Shown: positions 44,431 to 53,648 of the stretch, in pieces
Position numbering within the stretch: position 1 is the stretch's first letter
How the letters are laid out: every line of letters starts with the position of its first letter
Origin: Riptortus pedestris
Lineage: Eukaryota; Arthropoda; Insecta; Hemiptera; Alydidae
Assembly (NCBI GenBank): GCA_019009955.1
Contig: CM032231.1
Coordinates: 45,347,001 to 45,411,000, forward strand
Direction: 5' to 3'
DNA length: 64,000 nucleotides
Notes under the pieces: generated by a model
Seen by the model: only the letters and a program-made list of their open reading frames with translations
What the model was told of the DNA's origin: nothing
Database searches by the model: none
Made by a program: the position numbers and the translations under genes

Positions 44431-44730
44431 CCAGAAATTTCGGTGAAAGTGTATTTTAGTCCCCCCCCTTGGTGGTGCAGGATGACGACGGCGGCCATTT
44501 TGTTTTTCTAATTATCTTTTTTAACACTTTAAAATTTCCAAAATACGCCATCGGTGATTAAAACCGAGGGTGGGGGTTTTGCTGTTCTAACTTTATATTT
44601 TTAACGCTTTAAAATTTCCAAAATACGCCATCAGTGGTTTTAAGCGAGTGCGGGGATTATAACGAAACAAGATGGCGGTGTGGGGGGGGGGGACTAAACT
44701 GAACTTTAGACGAAATTTCACATAATTTTA
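44431..44730. mobile_element. Foldback/MITE-like element with internal direct repeats
   Basis: The left arm 'gaaatttcggtgaaagtg' ... 'ttttagtcccccccc' is complementary to the right arm 'gggggggggggactaaact' ... 'agacgaaatttcac'. Inside, 'actttaaaatttccaaaata' with 'cgccatc' occurs twice (about 44525 and 44610). 'ggcggccattttgt' and 'aacaagatggcgg' continue the arms inward. No ORF. Confidence 0.7.
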
Positions 44731-45320
44731 TTTTGGAAAACTTTCAAATAGTATATTATTCAAATCTTGATTCCATTTTTTTTTCAAAAATAAACTTCGA
44801 AGTAAAATCTCCTGAGTAATAAGTCTCTTGCAAGTTTTGAAATCAGATTGAACAAAAATTATTTTTGATAAACAATAAACGAGGATGTCTTTAATTTTTA
44901 TTTATGAATTTCAAATATCCGTTATTCAAAATGCAAACAAATAATTGATATTATCCATTATCCTTTATCTTATAAATTGTGTAAATAGTTTTTCATCCTA
45001 CGATGAAGATCTTATACAACCAGCGGAAAATATAATTTTATTGTTCCCCGGACAAACCTTACATCCGCAGGATAAACTGTTTTAATTCCCTTAATTTTTG
45101 TTTGTTAAAAAGAGGTATAGGGTAAACAAAGAGTAATAATGTCTAGGAACGGGAAATGTAATGGCATCAAATTCTAATAATATTATATCTGCTGTTTTAT
45201 TTTATTTATTTCATAAATTAGATCATAATTTTAAGCCAATGATTGTAAAAAAGACCTAGGCGAACAATTAATTTATGAAACGTTTATTTATTAATCGCAT
45301 AATAACAAAAAGATTTAAGC

Positions 45321-45383
<63 letters not shown>

Positions 45384-46539
45384 CTCCTCTTCCGATTTCG
45401 GCGGACTTCAGTTAATGGGGGAATTGTCTACACATAACGTATATCATCATGGGGTTTTAAAAAAAATAATAATTAAGAAACTACTTGACCTGTTTTCAGT
45501 GAACGAAAAACCCCGATCTATTCATTTCTAGCAGAAACAAATGAGAAAACTAAAAACGTCTTTCATGCAGGAATTGGGTACACTTAACAGTCCATCTTGT
45601 CCTGACACAATCAGATAAGAGGCGTACTCACACATTCAAGTCAATCCTCGTTTATTGTCGTAGGGCCAATGATGAATGATTTGCCCACACTATTTACTGA
45701 ATGTTGTGATATTTTTTTTTAGATAATAATTGATACTTTTTCCTGGCGCCATCGGGTAACCAAGGCATGCCAGCGCGAGAACCGGTAAATATTTGAGTGT
45801 TGCCAAAGAATTTGTTGAGGAAACTTAATTAATCAGATTCTCGTACAAGCTCTTCTCACATTTCCAGCAGTTTTTTTGAATATTAGTGGTAGGGGAGGCG
45901 TTTTTTCTTTCCAGTCAATAACTTTTTATTATTAATGACTCACTAAAAATTAAGATCATCAAGTATGCAGCAAAGCTTCCCATTGACTATTCACTCCTAA
46001 GCTGGAATAACTGTAAGATGCAGAAAGCATAAATATTTTGTCAATTTACATGCAGAAAGCATAAATAAGTTTCTCCCAAAAAATTGCCCATTTGATATTA
46101 AAAATCATTTATTTTGGGTTTAACTTATTGGGAAAAAATATTTAATTTTCATATAAAAAATTTCTATTATTATTTTTAAACCCACATTATTAAATCTGAA
46201 TACTGTATCCTTTTGTATACATCCATTTTGTACAATTAGAGATCTTGCTAATCACCATCGATATGGAGCACAAACCAAATATAATAAAAAATAAAAATAA
46301 ATTTTGTTCCATTCCTGTAGGAGTGACAAGTTATATTTTATAAAAGAAGAGAAAAGTTCTATTTATAGGTAATGAAGGATGTTTCTTAATATGTCCCACT
46401 TATGAACTATTAATAACAGGAATAGCTAATTAAAGAACCTCTTTGACACATTATTATCGATTAATAGTGTTGCATCTTTGGAAAGTTTATCAGTGATGAC
46501 GAGAATATAACCTTTTACCATTACGTCACCTTGTGATCT
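44731..46539. other. Intergenic AT-rich DNA upstream of BBIP1; (TA)n at 45325-45380
   Basis: No Rep-A, SINE or coding sequence was recognised, unlike the flanking regions. The TA tract is clean. Confidence 0.55.
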
Positions 46540-46807
46540 TGTTGTTCGTGACAGTTTTGACGTGTAATTTATATTTTGTTTTAATTTTGTATTGATTTTG
46601 TTGAATTAAAGTGTTGACAAAGATTTATTTGACTTGTAAGTGGCAACGTTAGCTAGACATATAACCTATATTATTCTTAACACTGATGACCTGCTTTATA
46701 TGTTTTTATTATTCTTTTTTGGTTTATAAATACTCCTAGTAGTTACTATATTTTTATTTTGGTCTTAGTGTGTTGTCTTGTTCTAGGTTCTTATTGTGAA
46801 TTCAAAA
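46540..46807 (+). promoter_or_regulatory. Probable 5' UTR exon, short intron and promoter of BBIP1-LMBRD2
   Basis: A good donor (actt|gtaagt, GT at 46636) and a pyrimidine-rich acceptor (cttgttctag, exon from 46787) would define a 151-bp 5' UTR intron (46636-46786). 'cagttttgacgtgtaat' near 46551 carries a CRE-like TGACGT. 'ggcaac' at 46642-46647 is only half of an RFX X-box. The transcription start is not determinable from sequence. Confidence 0.4.
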
Positions 46808-46831
46808 ATGGAGTTTTATTATTTGCATTAG
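46808..46831 (+). CDS. Upstream ORF of 7 codons
   Basis: ATG GAG TTT TAT TAT TTG CAT TAG sits in frame 2, with an 'aaaaATGg' start context. Its stop ends at 46831. One base later (46833) the BBIP1 ATG begins. If the mRNA includes it, BBIP1 would be reached by leaky scanning or reinitiation. Confidence 0.5.
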   Translation: MEFYYLH

Positions 46832-46832
46832 A

Positions 46833-47045
46833 ATGGCTGGAGTAGTTAATGAAAATGAACTTTCAAATCTTCCCTTACTTCTTCCAAAAAAAGGTCTAAT
46901 TCAATTCCGAGATGAACATAGACTGATATTATGCAAGCCGAAGCTAATGCCACTTAAGTCTGTAACTCTAGAGAAACTTGAAAAGATGCAGAAAGAAGCG
47001 GAGGAGAAACTTTTGCAGCAACAGAAAGAATCTTCCACAAACTAG
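46833..47045 (+). CDS. BBIP1: BBSome-interacting protein 1 (BBIP1/BBS18)
   Basis: The 70-residue product matches the animal BBIP1 family in size and core. The hallmark 'LCKPKLMPLKSVTLEKLEKM' lies at residues 32-51, preceded by 'LLPKKGLIQF' (16-25). It is followed by a charged helix 'QKEAEEKLLQQQKES'. BBIP1 is a small subunit of the BBSome, the octameric coat that traffics membrane proteins, including GPCRs, into and out of cilia. It has also been tied to microtubule stability. The ORF is uninterrupted and lies on one exon. The start is the first Met in frame, with 'agaATGg' context. The stop codon TAG (47043-47045) is only 4 nt before the LMBRD2 ATG and in a different frame, so the two appear to share one mRNA. 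The assignment rests on the signature motif, and I consider it secure. Confidence 0.92.
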   Translation: MAGVVNENELSNLPLLLPKKGLIQFRDEHRLILCKPKLMPLKSVTLEKLEKMQKEAEEKLLQQQKESSTN

Positions 47046-47049
47046 AAAA

Positions 47050-47223
47050 ATGAGTGCAGGTCCTCTATTAACTGATGTCATTCTTACTTTTCTTCTAGCT
47101 GCTCTGATTTTGTATAAGTACGGGGATTTAGGAAAGCAGAATGCTCTTGTTACCTTCGCAGTTCTCATAGCTTGGTATTTTTCATTCTTGATCATCTTTG
47201 TGCTTCCCCTGGATGTATCTACG
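47050..47223 (+). CDS. LMBRD2: LMBRD2 exon 1 (LMBR1 domain-containing protein 2)
   Basis: This is the start of a multipass membrane protein of the LMBR1 family. The animal orthologue is about 700 residues with roughly nine membrane spans, reported to act in GPCR (beta-2 adrenergic) signalling and found at the plasma membrane. Exon 1 encodes residues 1-58. TM1 is at about 5-21 ('LTDVILTFLLAALILYKYGD'), and TM2 at about 33-52 ends in the family signature 'FVLPLDVST'. The chosen Met (MSAGPLL) aligns with the vertebrate N-terminus. An upstream in-frame Met at 46978 would add basic residues and overlap BBIP1, so it is disfavoured. The donor is acg|gtaagt, phase 0. Six exons in the window give 343 codons: 58 + the residues of exons 2-6. 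Introns are 2152, 2697, 3549, 1219 and 1642 bp, and the last exceeds 4.6 kb. Later exons (C-terminal half) lie beyond base 64000. Confidence 0.95.
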
Positions 47224-48458
47224 GTAAGTTTGATTTCAGTTATATCTGCCCTTTATTATAAAGTTAATAGGTCCGATCTTCAGATGTATTCAGTAAAGAC
47301 TGGGAGTAAGGAGATGAATTTATGAAGTTTTCAATGAATTAAAACCCTTTTGCGAATCGTTTTTTTTCTGACTTTTGTTTATTTGTCAATGATAATTTCA
47401 GAAGTGCATTTTATATTTATTTCAGTCCTGATGTTCAGATGATAATCTGTTCCATTTGAAGTTATAATTTGATTGTTTTTTGTTTTTTTTTCATAAATCC
47501 TTTAATCATCTAGTATTTTGTTGATAAAAGGGATTAAAACTGAAAATAAATACCATTTTAAACCACAATATGCTTCATAACATACTAATATGTGATTCAC
47601 ATTTAACAGATATTCCATTATGCAATATCTATGAGTGACAATATGAAACTGATAAAATACCTTCTCTTAAATATTCTAGAATTTTCACTTTTATTATAAT
47701 ATGAATCCTATACATGGCGAAGAAAATGTTTTTACTGTTGTTTTTTAATAAATATATGTGTGTTTATGTATAATCAATACTTGAATGAATACATCTCCTA
47801 TACCCATGCTTGAGACAGTTCTTTGTTAAAATGATTGTCCATTCAAAGCTTGATTGCGCTTATTCCAAAGCTTTTTGTATTCTAGATGAATCCTTTAGTC
47901 TTGTCATTTTGTCCTTTCATCCTGCAGAGTACCAAGTAAACATACTTCCACAAAAAAATTGTACATCCCATTTTCTACTTTGCATGACCGGTAAATTAGT
48001 TTGCTCTGTATTAATTCATGAATGTCTTATCTTTTTAATCGACATTTGTCTTAATATCTTTAGTTTTCAGTACATTAATAGTGTTCTGAACATAAAATTT
48101 GAGTTCATCTGAACTGTTAATGACTCAGAAAAGTATACATCCCCCTTCAAAGTGGCAGTTGAAATACATGCCAATTATAGAAGTGAATCATAGATAACCA
48201 TCCTTTCACTTGTAGGCCTTTAAATCATAATGAAAAAAGAAAGGTTTCAGTAGAAGATAATTGACACTACCATATTATTATTTTTTTTTTTTTTTTTTTT
48301 TTTAAATATGGCCCAATTGATTGTTTATTAGTATTTAAAATACCATTTATATGGGTTCACCATTTGTACATGGATTGTTCACAGGCCCTTTTTAGCTTGT
48401 GATGATGTTATTTTATTTATTTCTGGCAAACATTTTTATTTTTCAAGTGATGTAGAAT

Positions 48459-48600
48459 TTTATTATTATTTATTAACACCCACTTTTTACTATTATGGCT
48501 AATTATCTACAGATTACCACCCTTTTCTTGCCAGGTTGGGACTAAGGATTTTATTTCATGAGCTCATCACTAAATAAATTCCTATTACCCAGGTGGGAAT
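48459..48600 (-). repeat. tRNA-derived SINE fragment in LMBRD2 intron 1
   Basis: 'tattattatttattaacacc', 'actttttactattatggc' and 'gattaccacccttttcttgc' match the SINE body and tail. The head is lost at 'cccaggtgggaat'. The rest of intron 1 (47224-49375) is otherwise unrecognised AT-rich DNA. Confidence 0.8.
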
Positions 48601-49022
48601 GTAGAATTTTACATTTAAGGGTGTCATATAATGTCACTTGAAATAATAGTTATCTAAAACAGACCTTGCACCATCAGATTACTGCTTGTTTTGATCCATG
48701 GCCCAATTTATTCTAGAGAAAAAATTTGGTAATTTTTCTGAATTTGAAATTGCAGTCCGAGAGTTCTTTGACAACCATCTCAAAAAATGGTACCAGCTTA
48801 GGATCGAACAGTTGGTTAGCAGATAGCTAATAACCGTAGATAACGATGGACTAATCTTTGATTATCCATTGTATTTTATATCAAATAAATAATAATACAA
48901 ATATTTGATTTAAAAATTCATTTTTTTTATATATACCCCATTTATCATTCCATTAATGGAATCCTTCAATGGCACTTGTAAGCAAAGAAGTGCTCATGAG
49001 ATTTTATTTTTAAATTAAAAGT

Positions 49023-49195
49023 TATTATTATTACTTATTAACATCCACTTTTTGCAACTCAGGCTAATTGGGACGGGTTACCTACATGTTACCACCCTTT
49101 TCTAGCCAGGGTGGGATTTTAGGATGTTATTTAATGAATTCCGTCATTAATTAATTTCCTTTGCCACTCTAGTTTTGCCATGTGAGATAAATTAA
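49023..49195 (-). repeat. tRNA-derived SINE in LMBRD2 intron 1
   Basis: 'ttattattacttattaacat', 'gcaactcaggctaattggg' and 'ctagccagggtgggatttt', then a short head with an internal deletion before 'gccactctagttttgccatg'. Confidence 0.87.
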
Positions 49196-49375
49196 AAGTG
49201 ATCACACACACTTAAAACGAAATTATTTATATTTATATTTGTTTATTTTAGTAAATTAATTCTCAAAGGAATTATTCACAAGCTTTTTGGTGGGTATCTA
49301 ATTCAGTCATATATTTTGACATTTTTTTTTTCCTCAGCTTTTTGTAGAAATGCTGATAGATACCATTTATTTCAG

Positions 49376-49509
49376 ACTGTCTATCGTCAGTGTATACATA
49401 ATAATTTCAATAACACCTCAGTATGCAAAGTTCCTTGGAGTCTTGTTCCTGAAGGTCTGTTCCCAAATTTATGGCGAATAGTCTATTGGACATCAGAAGT
49501 TTTGACATG
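49376..49509 (+). CDS. LMBRD2: LMBRD2 exon 2
   Basis: Acceptor atttatttcag|act, phase 0. It continues 'DVST' into 'TVYRQCIHNN', as the vertebrate protein continues into 'TIYNRC'. The non-cytoplasmic loop has an N-glycosylation sequon (NNTS) and a Cys, then 'PEGLFPNLWRIVYWTSEVLT', the conserved entry to TM3. The loop is shorter than in vertebrates. The donor acatg|gtaata splits the Trp codon (phase 2). Two earlier AG sites (49337, 49349) would enter wrong or weak frames and were not used. Confidence 0.93.
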
Positions 49510-49599
49510 GTAATATTCAAACCTTGTGTAAAGAAAAACAATTATTATGCTTGACAGTTTTATTTTTCTTTATTTTGCTGCATATTATTAATATTTATA

Positions 49600-50525
49600 A
49601 ATTAATAATAATAATAATAATAATAAAGTATGTTTATTTTGAAATTTGAAATAATTTACATGCTAAATATACAATTAAGTTATCATAATAATATATTTCC
49701 TTATACTATATATAACATACATAAACATGGACTCATAAGTCCGTCTGTTGAGTTCAGCCATTATTTACTAAATTATTAATCAGCATGATTGATTATTGCT
49801 ATATAGATATATAAATATAACATTAACATAATATTGCAATATTCTAAATAAAACAAATAATCTTTAATAAGAATTCTATCTTTAAAAAACAACAACAAAA
49901 AATAAACTAAATATTAATATTTATTTACAAAGAAAAAGAAAAAAAAAAAAGGAATAAATAGAAAAACTTATCCATTATACTCAGCTAGTAGTAACTTCCT
50001 GTATCTCTGTGCAACACATAGATATTTATAAAGGGCCTTTCAATCTTTGCCATTCAGGAACAAAATAAATTCATTTTGGCTAAATTTTGATGAGCCAAGG
50101 AACTGTTTCCTTAATTCACTAAGCACTGGGCATACTGCTATAAAATGATATGCATTTTCTAATTCATTCATATTACATAAGGAGCATATCCATAGGCCTT
50201 CAGTTCTACATACTTAATAATTCAGATTTAACATTTCCCCACTTGCTTTCATTATAAGGCTTATGAAATGTAAACTATTATTGCTGTTCAAATAACTATT
50301 ACTACGTAATATTGCATCGAGGTTCTTGTAATTAGAGTGAAACCTGGAATGATTTGCCTTTCCCAACATTTCTTTGGATCAAATGCAACCTTAATTTTTC
50401 CAATATTATTTCTATTTTCTTATTCATACTTCCTTGATCTTTAATCCAGCTACAATTTACACCCAGATACTCCTTGCTGATATTTTCAATACTCCTAAAC
50501 CAATTAGCCTCTTTTTTCAATTATA
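49600..50525 (-). pseudogene. LINE 3' fragment in LMBRD2 intron 2, with (TTA)n tail
   Basis: The - strand frames read 'SWIKDQGSMNKKIEIILEKL' (near 50425), then 'CSLCNMNELENAYHF' and 'VCPVLSELRKQFLG' (50190-50060), then 'KALYKYLCVAQRYRKLLL' and 'AEYNG' stop at 49969. The 'C..C...E...HF...CP' module followed by 'Y...A..YR..L..EYN' is the C-terminus of an insect non-LTR polyprotein. A TGA replaces the expected Trp just before 'KALYKY'. The 3' UTR ends in 'caaaataaacatacttta' and a TTA tail (49601-49625), a typical LINE insertion end. RT and endonuclease are missing. It is inactive and intronic. Bases 50526-52206 (rest of intron 2) show nothing recognised. Confidence 0.83.
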
Positions 50526-52206
50526 TGCTCAGCAATTATTCTGGGCCAACGATGACTTGGGAGGTTTAATGATCTACTTAAATAATTTAAATGCGAGGGG
50601 GGGGTGCTAGTGAAAGTAGAGATTGAAGCTAGAAGGTTTGATCCCAGCCAATAGAGAACTTTAGTTTATGAATTCACAAGCTGAGCTCACTAGAGTTGCT
50701 GTACTTGTAGATTTGCGAAAGTCTATCAAGCTAATACATCCAGAGGCCATGCCTGCTGTTGTTTCTGTGAACAAGAAGTTTTCCTACTCATAGGGACCAA
50801 CTTATGAACTTTATTCTATGGAAATGCCTGAATAGAATTGAATATTTTTATATGTATATGAATTAAGGGAATGAATAGTTAGCATGCACTATTTTATACG
50901 TTACTTCCTCCCTTGGTAGTGGAGGTTTACTTTGATTTAAAAACATATATTTGTTAATATCATTCTTAAATTTTAGTTTATCGAAAAAATGTTAAGAATG
51001 ATTTGTGTTAAGAATCCATTTTCTGCCCCTTCAACCAGACTTATGACTTCGAACTTCTGGTCACTAAGTAAAATTTATTTGTATGCCTCTTTAGAATAGA
51101 ATCATTTCATTTGTCAGATTTTATGATTATTTATTTAGGGAATGAATTTTCACACCTACACTATATTATGCTCCTCTACTATTGATAGAACTCGAGTGTT
51201 TACTAGGAATAATGTTACTTCCACGGGAAACAATTTTTATTTCATCTATGAGTAGTACAGTTAGCTAATTACTTCTGGCCATCTGTCATAACATCATATT
51301 TCTCTGGAATTACAATAATTCCTGAACAGAATTTTATCATATTTTTGTTAATATTGATAAGAAGATAAAATAATATATTTATTTTTATGGAAAACCCTAA
51401 TTTTCTGTTATGGAGCTAACCAATAAGTTTGTTAAGAGTTGCTCAATAGCCAAAACTATACTGAGTCGTCAAGTCGTAAAGCTATAACTGTTGTATATTC
51501 TCAGCTATATCACTAGGAAGGATGCAAACACAATGAGCTCTCCTATAAAATCACATTTTGTCTTTTTTGGTACATGAAACTTCTGAATGGCTGCTCGAAA
51601 AATGATACAATATGTTTTATAAAATCTGGCATCCTAGAAGCATCACTCGTTCAAACAAAAAAAACTGAACCAAAGTTATAAGCATAAAAAATTAATAATA
51701 AAATAGAATAGCCTTCCGTCAAAATAAAGATGAATACATGAGTACTGTTATGAAAAAGAAAAAAAATTCAGCAACTTACCCTGCCCTCTAAAATATTAAT
51801 GTTTGAACAAACATGTAGAAAAATATTATTTAATTGCTTTATAATCTATATTTAATATATTCTTTAAAAGAAAATAATAAAATTTCGTTTATAAACATAG
51901 TTACAAATGAAGTTTGCAATATTTTAATAAGTTATAACATATTTCATACAGTATAATTATTAATCTTTATATATTCAACTTATAAAGTATTACGTTCTTA
52001 TTCATTTGAAGTTCAATCAATGAATAAATATAGAATTTGTCTTATATGGTTACAAAACAAGAAGTTTCAAAGTTACAAAATGTGTATTGCAATAATTCAA
52101 TAAACATAATATGGCAGGGATGTGTCAAGCTTACCATTTAATTGTCCCACCTTGTGCCCTTTTTATATGAGGGTTATGTACGATAAATTTTCTGTACTTT
52201 TTTCAG

Positions 52207-52374
52207 GCTAATCCTTCCTCTAATGCAGTCCTATGCGAGGGCTGGAGAATTTACTGTAAAAGGGAAATTGAAGTCAGCTTTAGTCGACAATGCTATCTAT
52301 TATGGTTCTTACCTTTTTATCTGTGGTATACTTCTCATATACTTAGCTGTAAAACCTGGTCTTCAACTTGACGG
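52207..52374 (+). CDS. LMBRD2: LMBRD2 exon 3
   Basis: Acceptor tgtacttttttcag|gcta (an unusually good polypyrimidine tract), phase 2. It encodes '[20 protein letters not shown]', the most conserved LMBRD2 block after TM3. '[20 protein letters not shown]' follows with TM4, ending 'PGLQLDG'. The donor gacgg|gtaaac leaves phase 2. Length 168 nt. Confidence 0.95.
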
Positions 52375-52469
52375 GTAAACATTTCATTAAATCTTTTAAG
52401 GTTCCACAACGCTAATTAGTTTGTAAGATATCATAGAATATAGCTGCTATACTTTTGACATTAATCGCA

Positions 52470-52640
52470 CTAGCGGCCGTAATCATTATGTAATGTTACC
52501 AAATTTGATATATAAGACATTCATACAAAACTAAAGATAAAGTTCATTAATGGCTAAACTCGGGCCTGTGGAGGGAGGGTTTAGAGGCGGAGAATTTCAA
52601 AAATTCAAAATTAATATTAACCGAGATATTTGATATTGTC
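52470..52640 (-). mobile_element. Rep-A fragment in LMBRD2 intron 3
   Basis: 'gcactagcggccgtaatc', 'aaactaaagataaagttcat' and 'atattaaccgagatatttg' are Rep-A core blocks read backwards. The fragment lies head-on to the full copy that follows. Confidence 0.75.
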
Positions 52641-52654
52641 AAATCAACCACAAA

Positions 52655-53573
52655 AAAAGTCCGTCACGCAGGGGCTGCGTAAACTAAGCAGATTTCCCAC
52701 GTGAAGGTTTACAATACATAAATATACAGGTAACACAGCCGTGAATGCTCAGTAAATGTACAATACAAGGCTGAATTGATAACAAACAGGCATGCCAACC
52801 TCGGAGCACTGCATAGATAGACCGGAAAGACCAACAATTAATGAAATATATTTGAATATAACTATTAATTTTATTCAAAACAATTTACTAAAGCTAATGG
52901 TGTAATTTGTACTGAATCAGAATCAGTTTTATCTCAATCACTCAAATTTTAGTAATCCAAAAACAAAAGAAGGGAGGGTGGTCAACAGAACGTATTTGCA
53001 TATATCTCATAAAGTAAAAGTTCAATGAAAACAATATTTGATATTTAGGCTTCAATTAATATCTTATATTATACAACAGAGCATTATTTATGTAACACTT
53101 GTAGAAGTGGGGGTTTACTTAAGGGTGAAAACTGAAAAATGCAAATATCTCAGTTAATATTCAAGATAGAGAATAAATGTATATAACATCATTTTTAGTG
53201 TATTTAATTTTCAATAAGATTGATTCTATACTTTTTTTCGATCCGACTTATAGTAACGGAGATATTTCGAATTTTCAAAATTCTCCCCGTCTAAACCCCC
53301 CCTCCCCCTGGTCCGATTTCAGCCGTTAACGAACTTGATCTTTCTTTTTGCATAAAACGACTAAATATCGAGTTTGGTAACGATTACACAAAAATTGCGA
53401 CAGATAGAGCAGTAACAGACAAATATATATATATATATATACAGTTTTGAACGGACCTCATTTTCGTCATCTCCTAGGTAGGATCGATGGACATTTGAAG
53501 AAAAAAGTCGAAAATTCCGTCATGATTACAACCTCAATAGCTGATTTCCCTTAAGGGAAATCTGCTAAAATGA
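52655..53573 (+). mobile_element. Rep-A copy, complete, in LMBRD2 intron 3
   Basis: Starts 'aaaaaaagtccgtcacgcag' and ends with 'gatttcccttaagggaaatc' followed by tgctaaaa at 53570. Its (TA)n tract is short (53424-53440). At about 915 bp with all blocks intact, it is the best reference copy of the family here. Confidence 0.95.
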
Positions 53574-53648
53574 TTTTGATACCCATCATTTCAGATTTTG
53601 TTGAAACTCATTTTAGGTATTCTATTCATTGTTATGAGAAACCATACC

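Noticed and set aside
46642..46647. RFX X-box upstream of the ciliary gene BBIP1
   Set aside because: Only the GGCAAC half is present. No matching RYYNYY half lies 1-3 bases upstream.
46978..47049. N-terminally extended LMBRD2 starting at 46978
   Set aside because: The extension overlaps BBIP1 in another frame, is a basic run with no family counterpart, and the Met at 47050 aligns with the conserved N-terminus.
49337..49375. Earlier splice acceptors for LMBRD2 exon 2 (cctcag at 49337, tttgtag at 49347)
   Set aside because: They give wrong frames or extra residues. The acceptor at 49375 continues directly into the conserved 'TVYRQC' block in phase 0.
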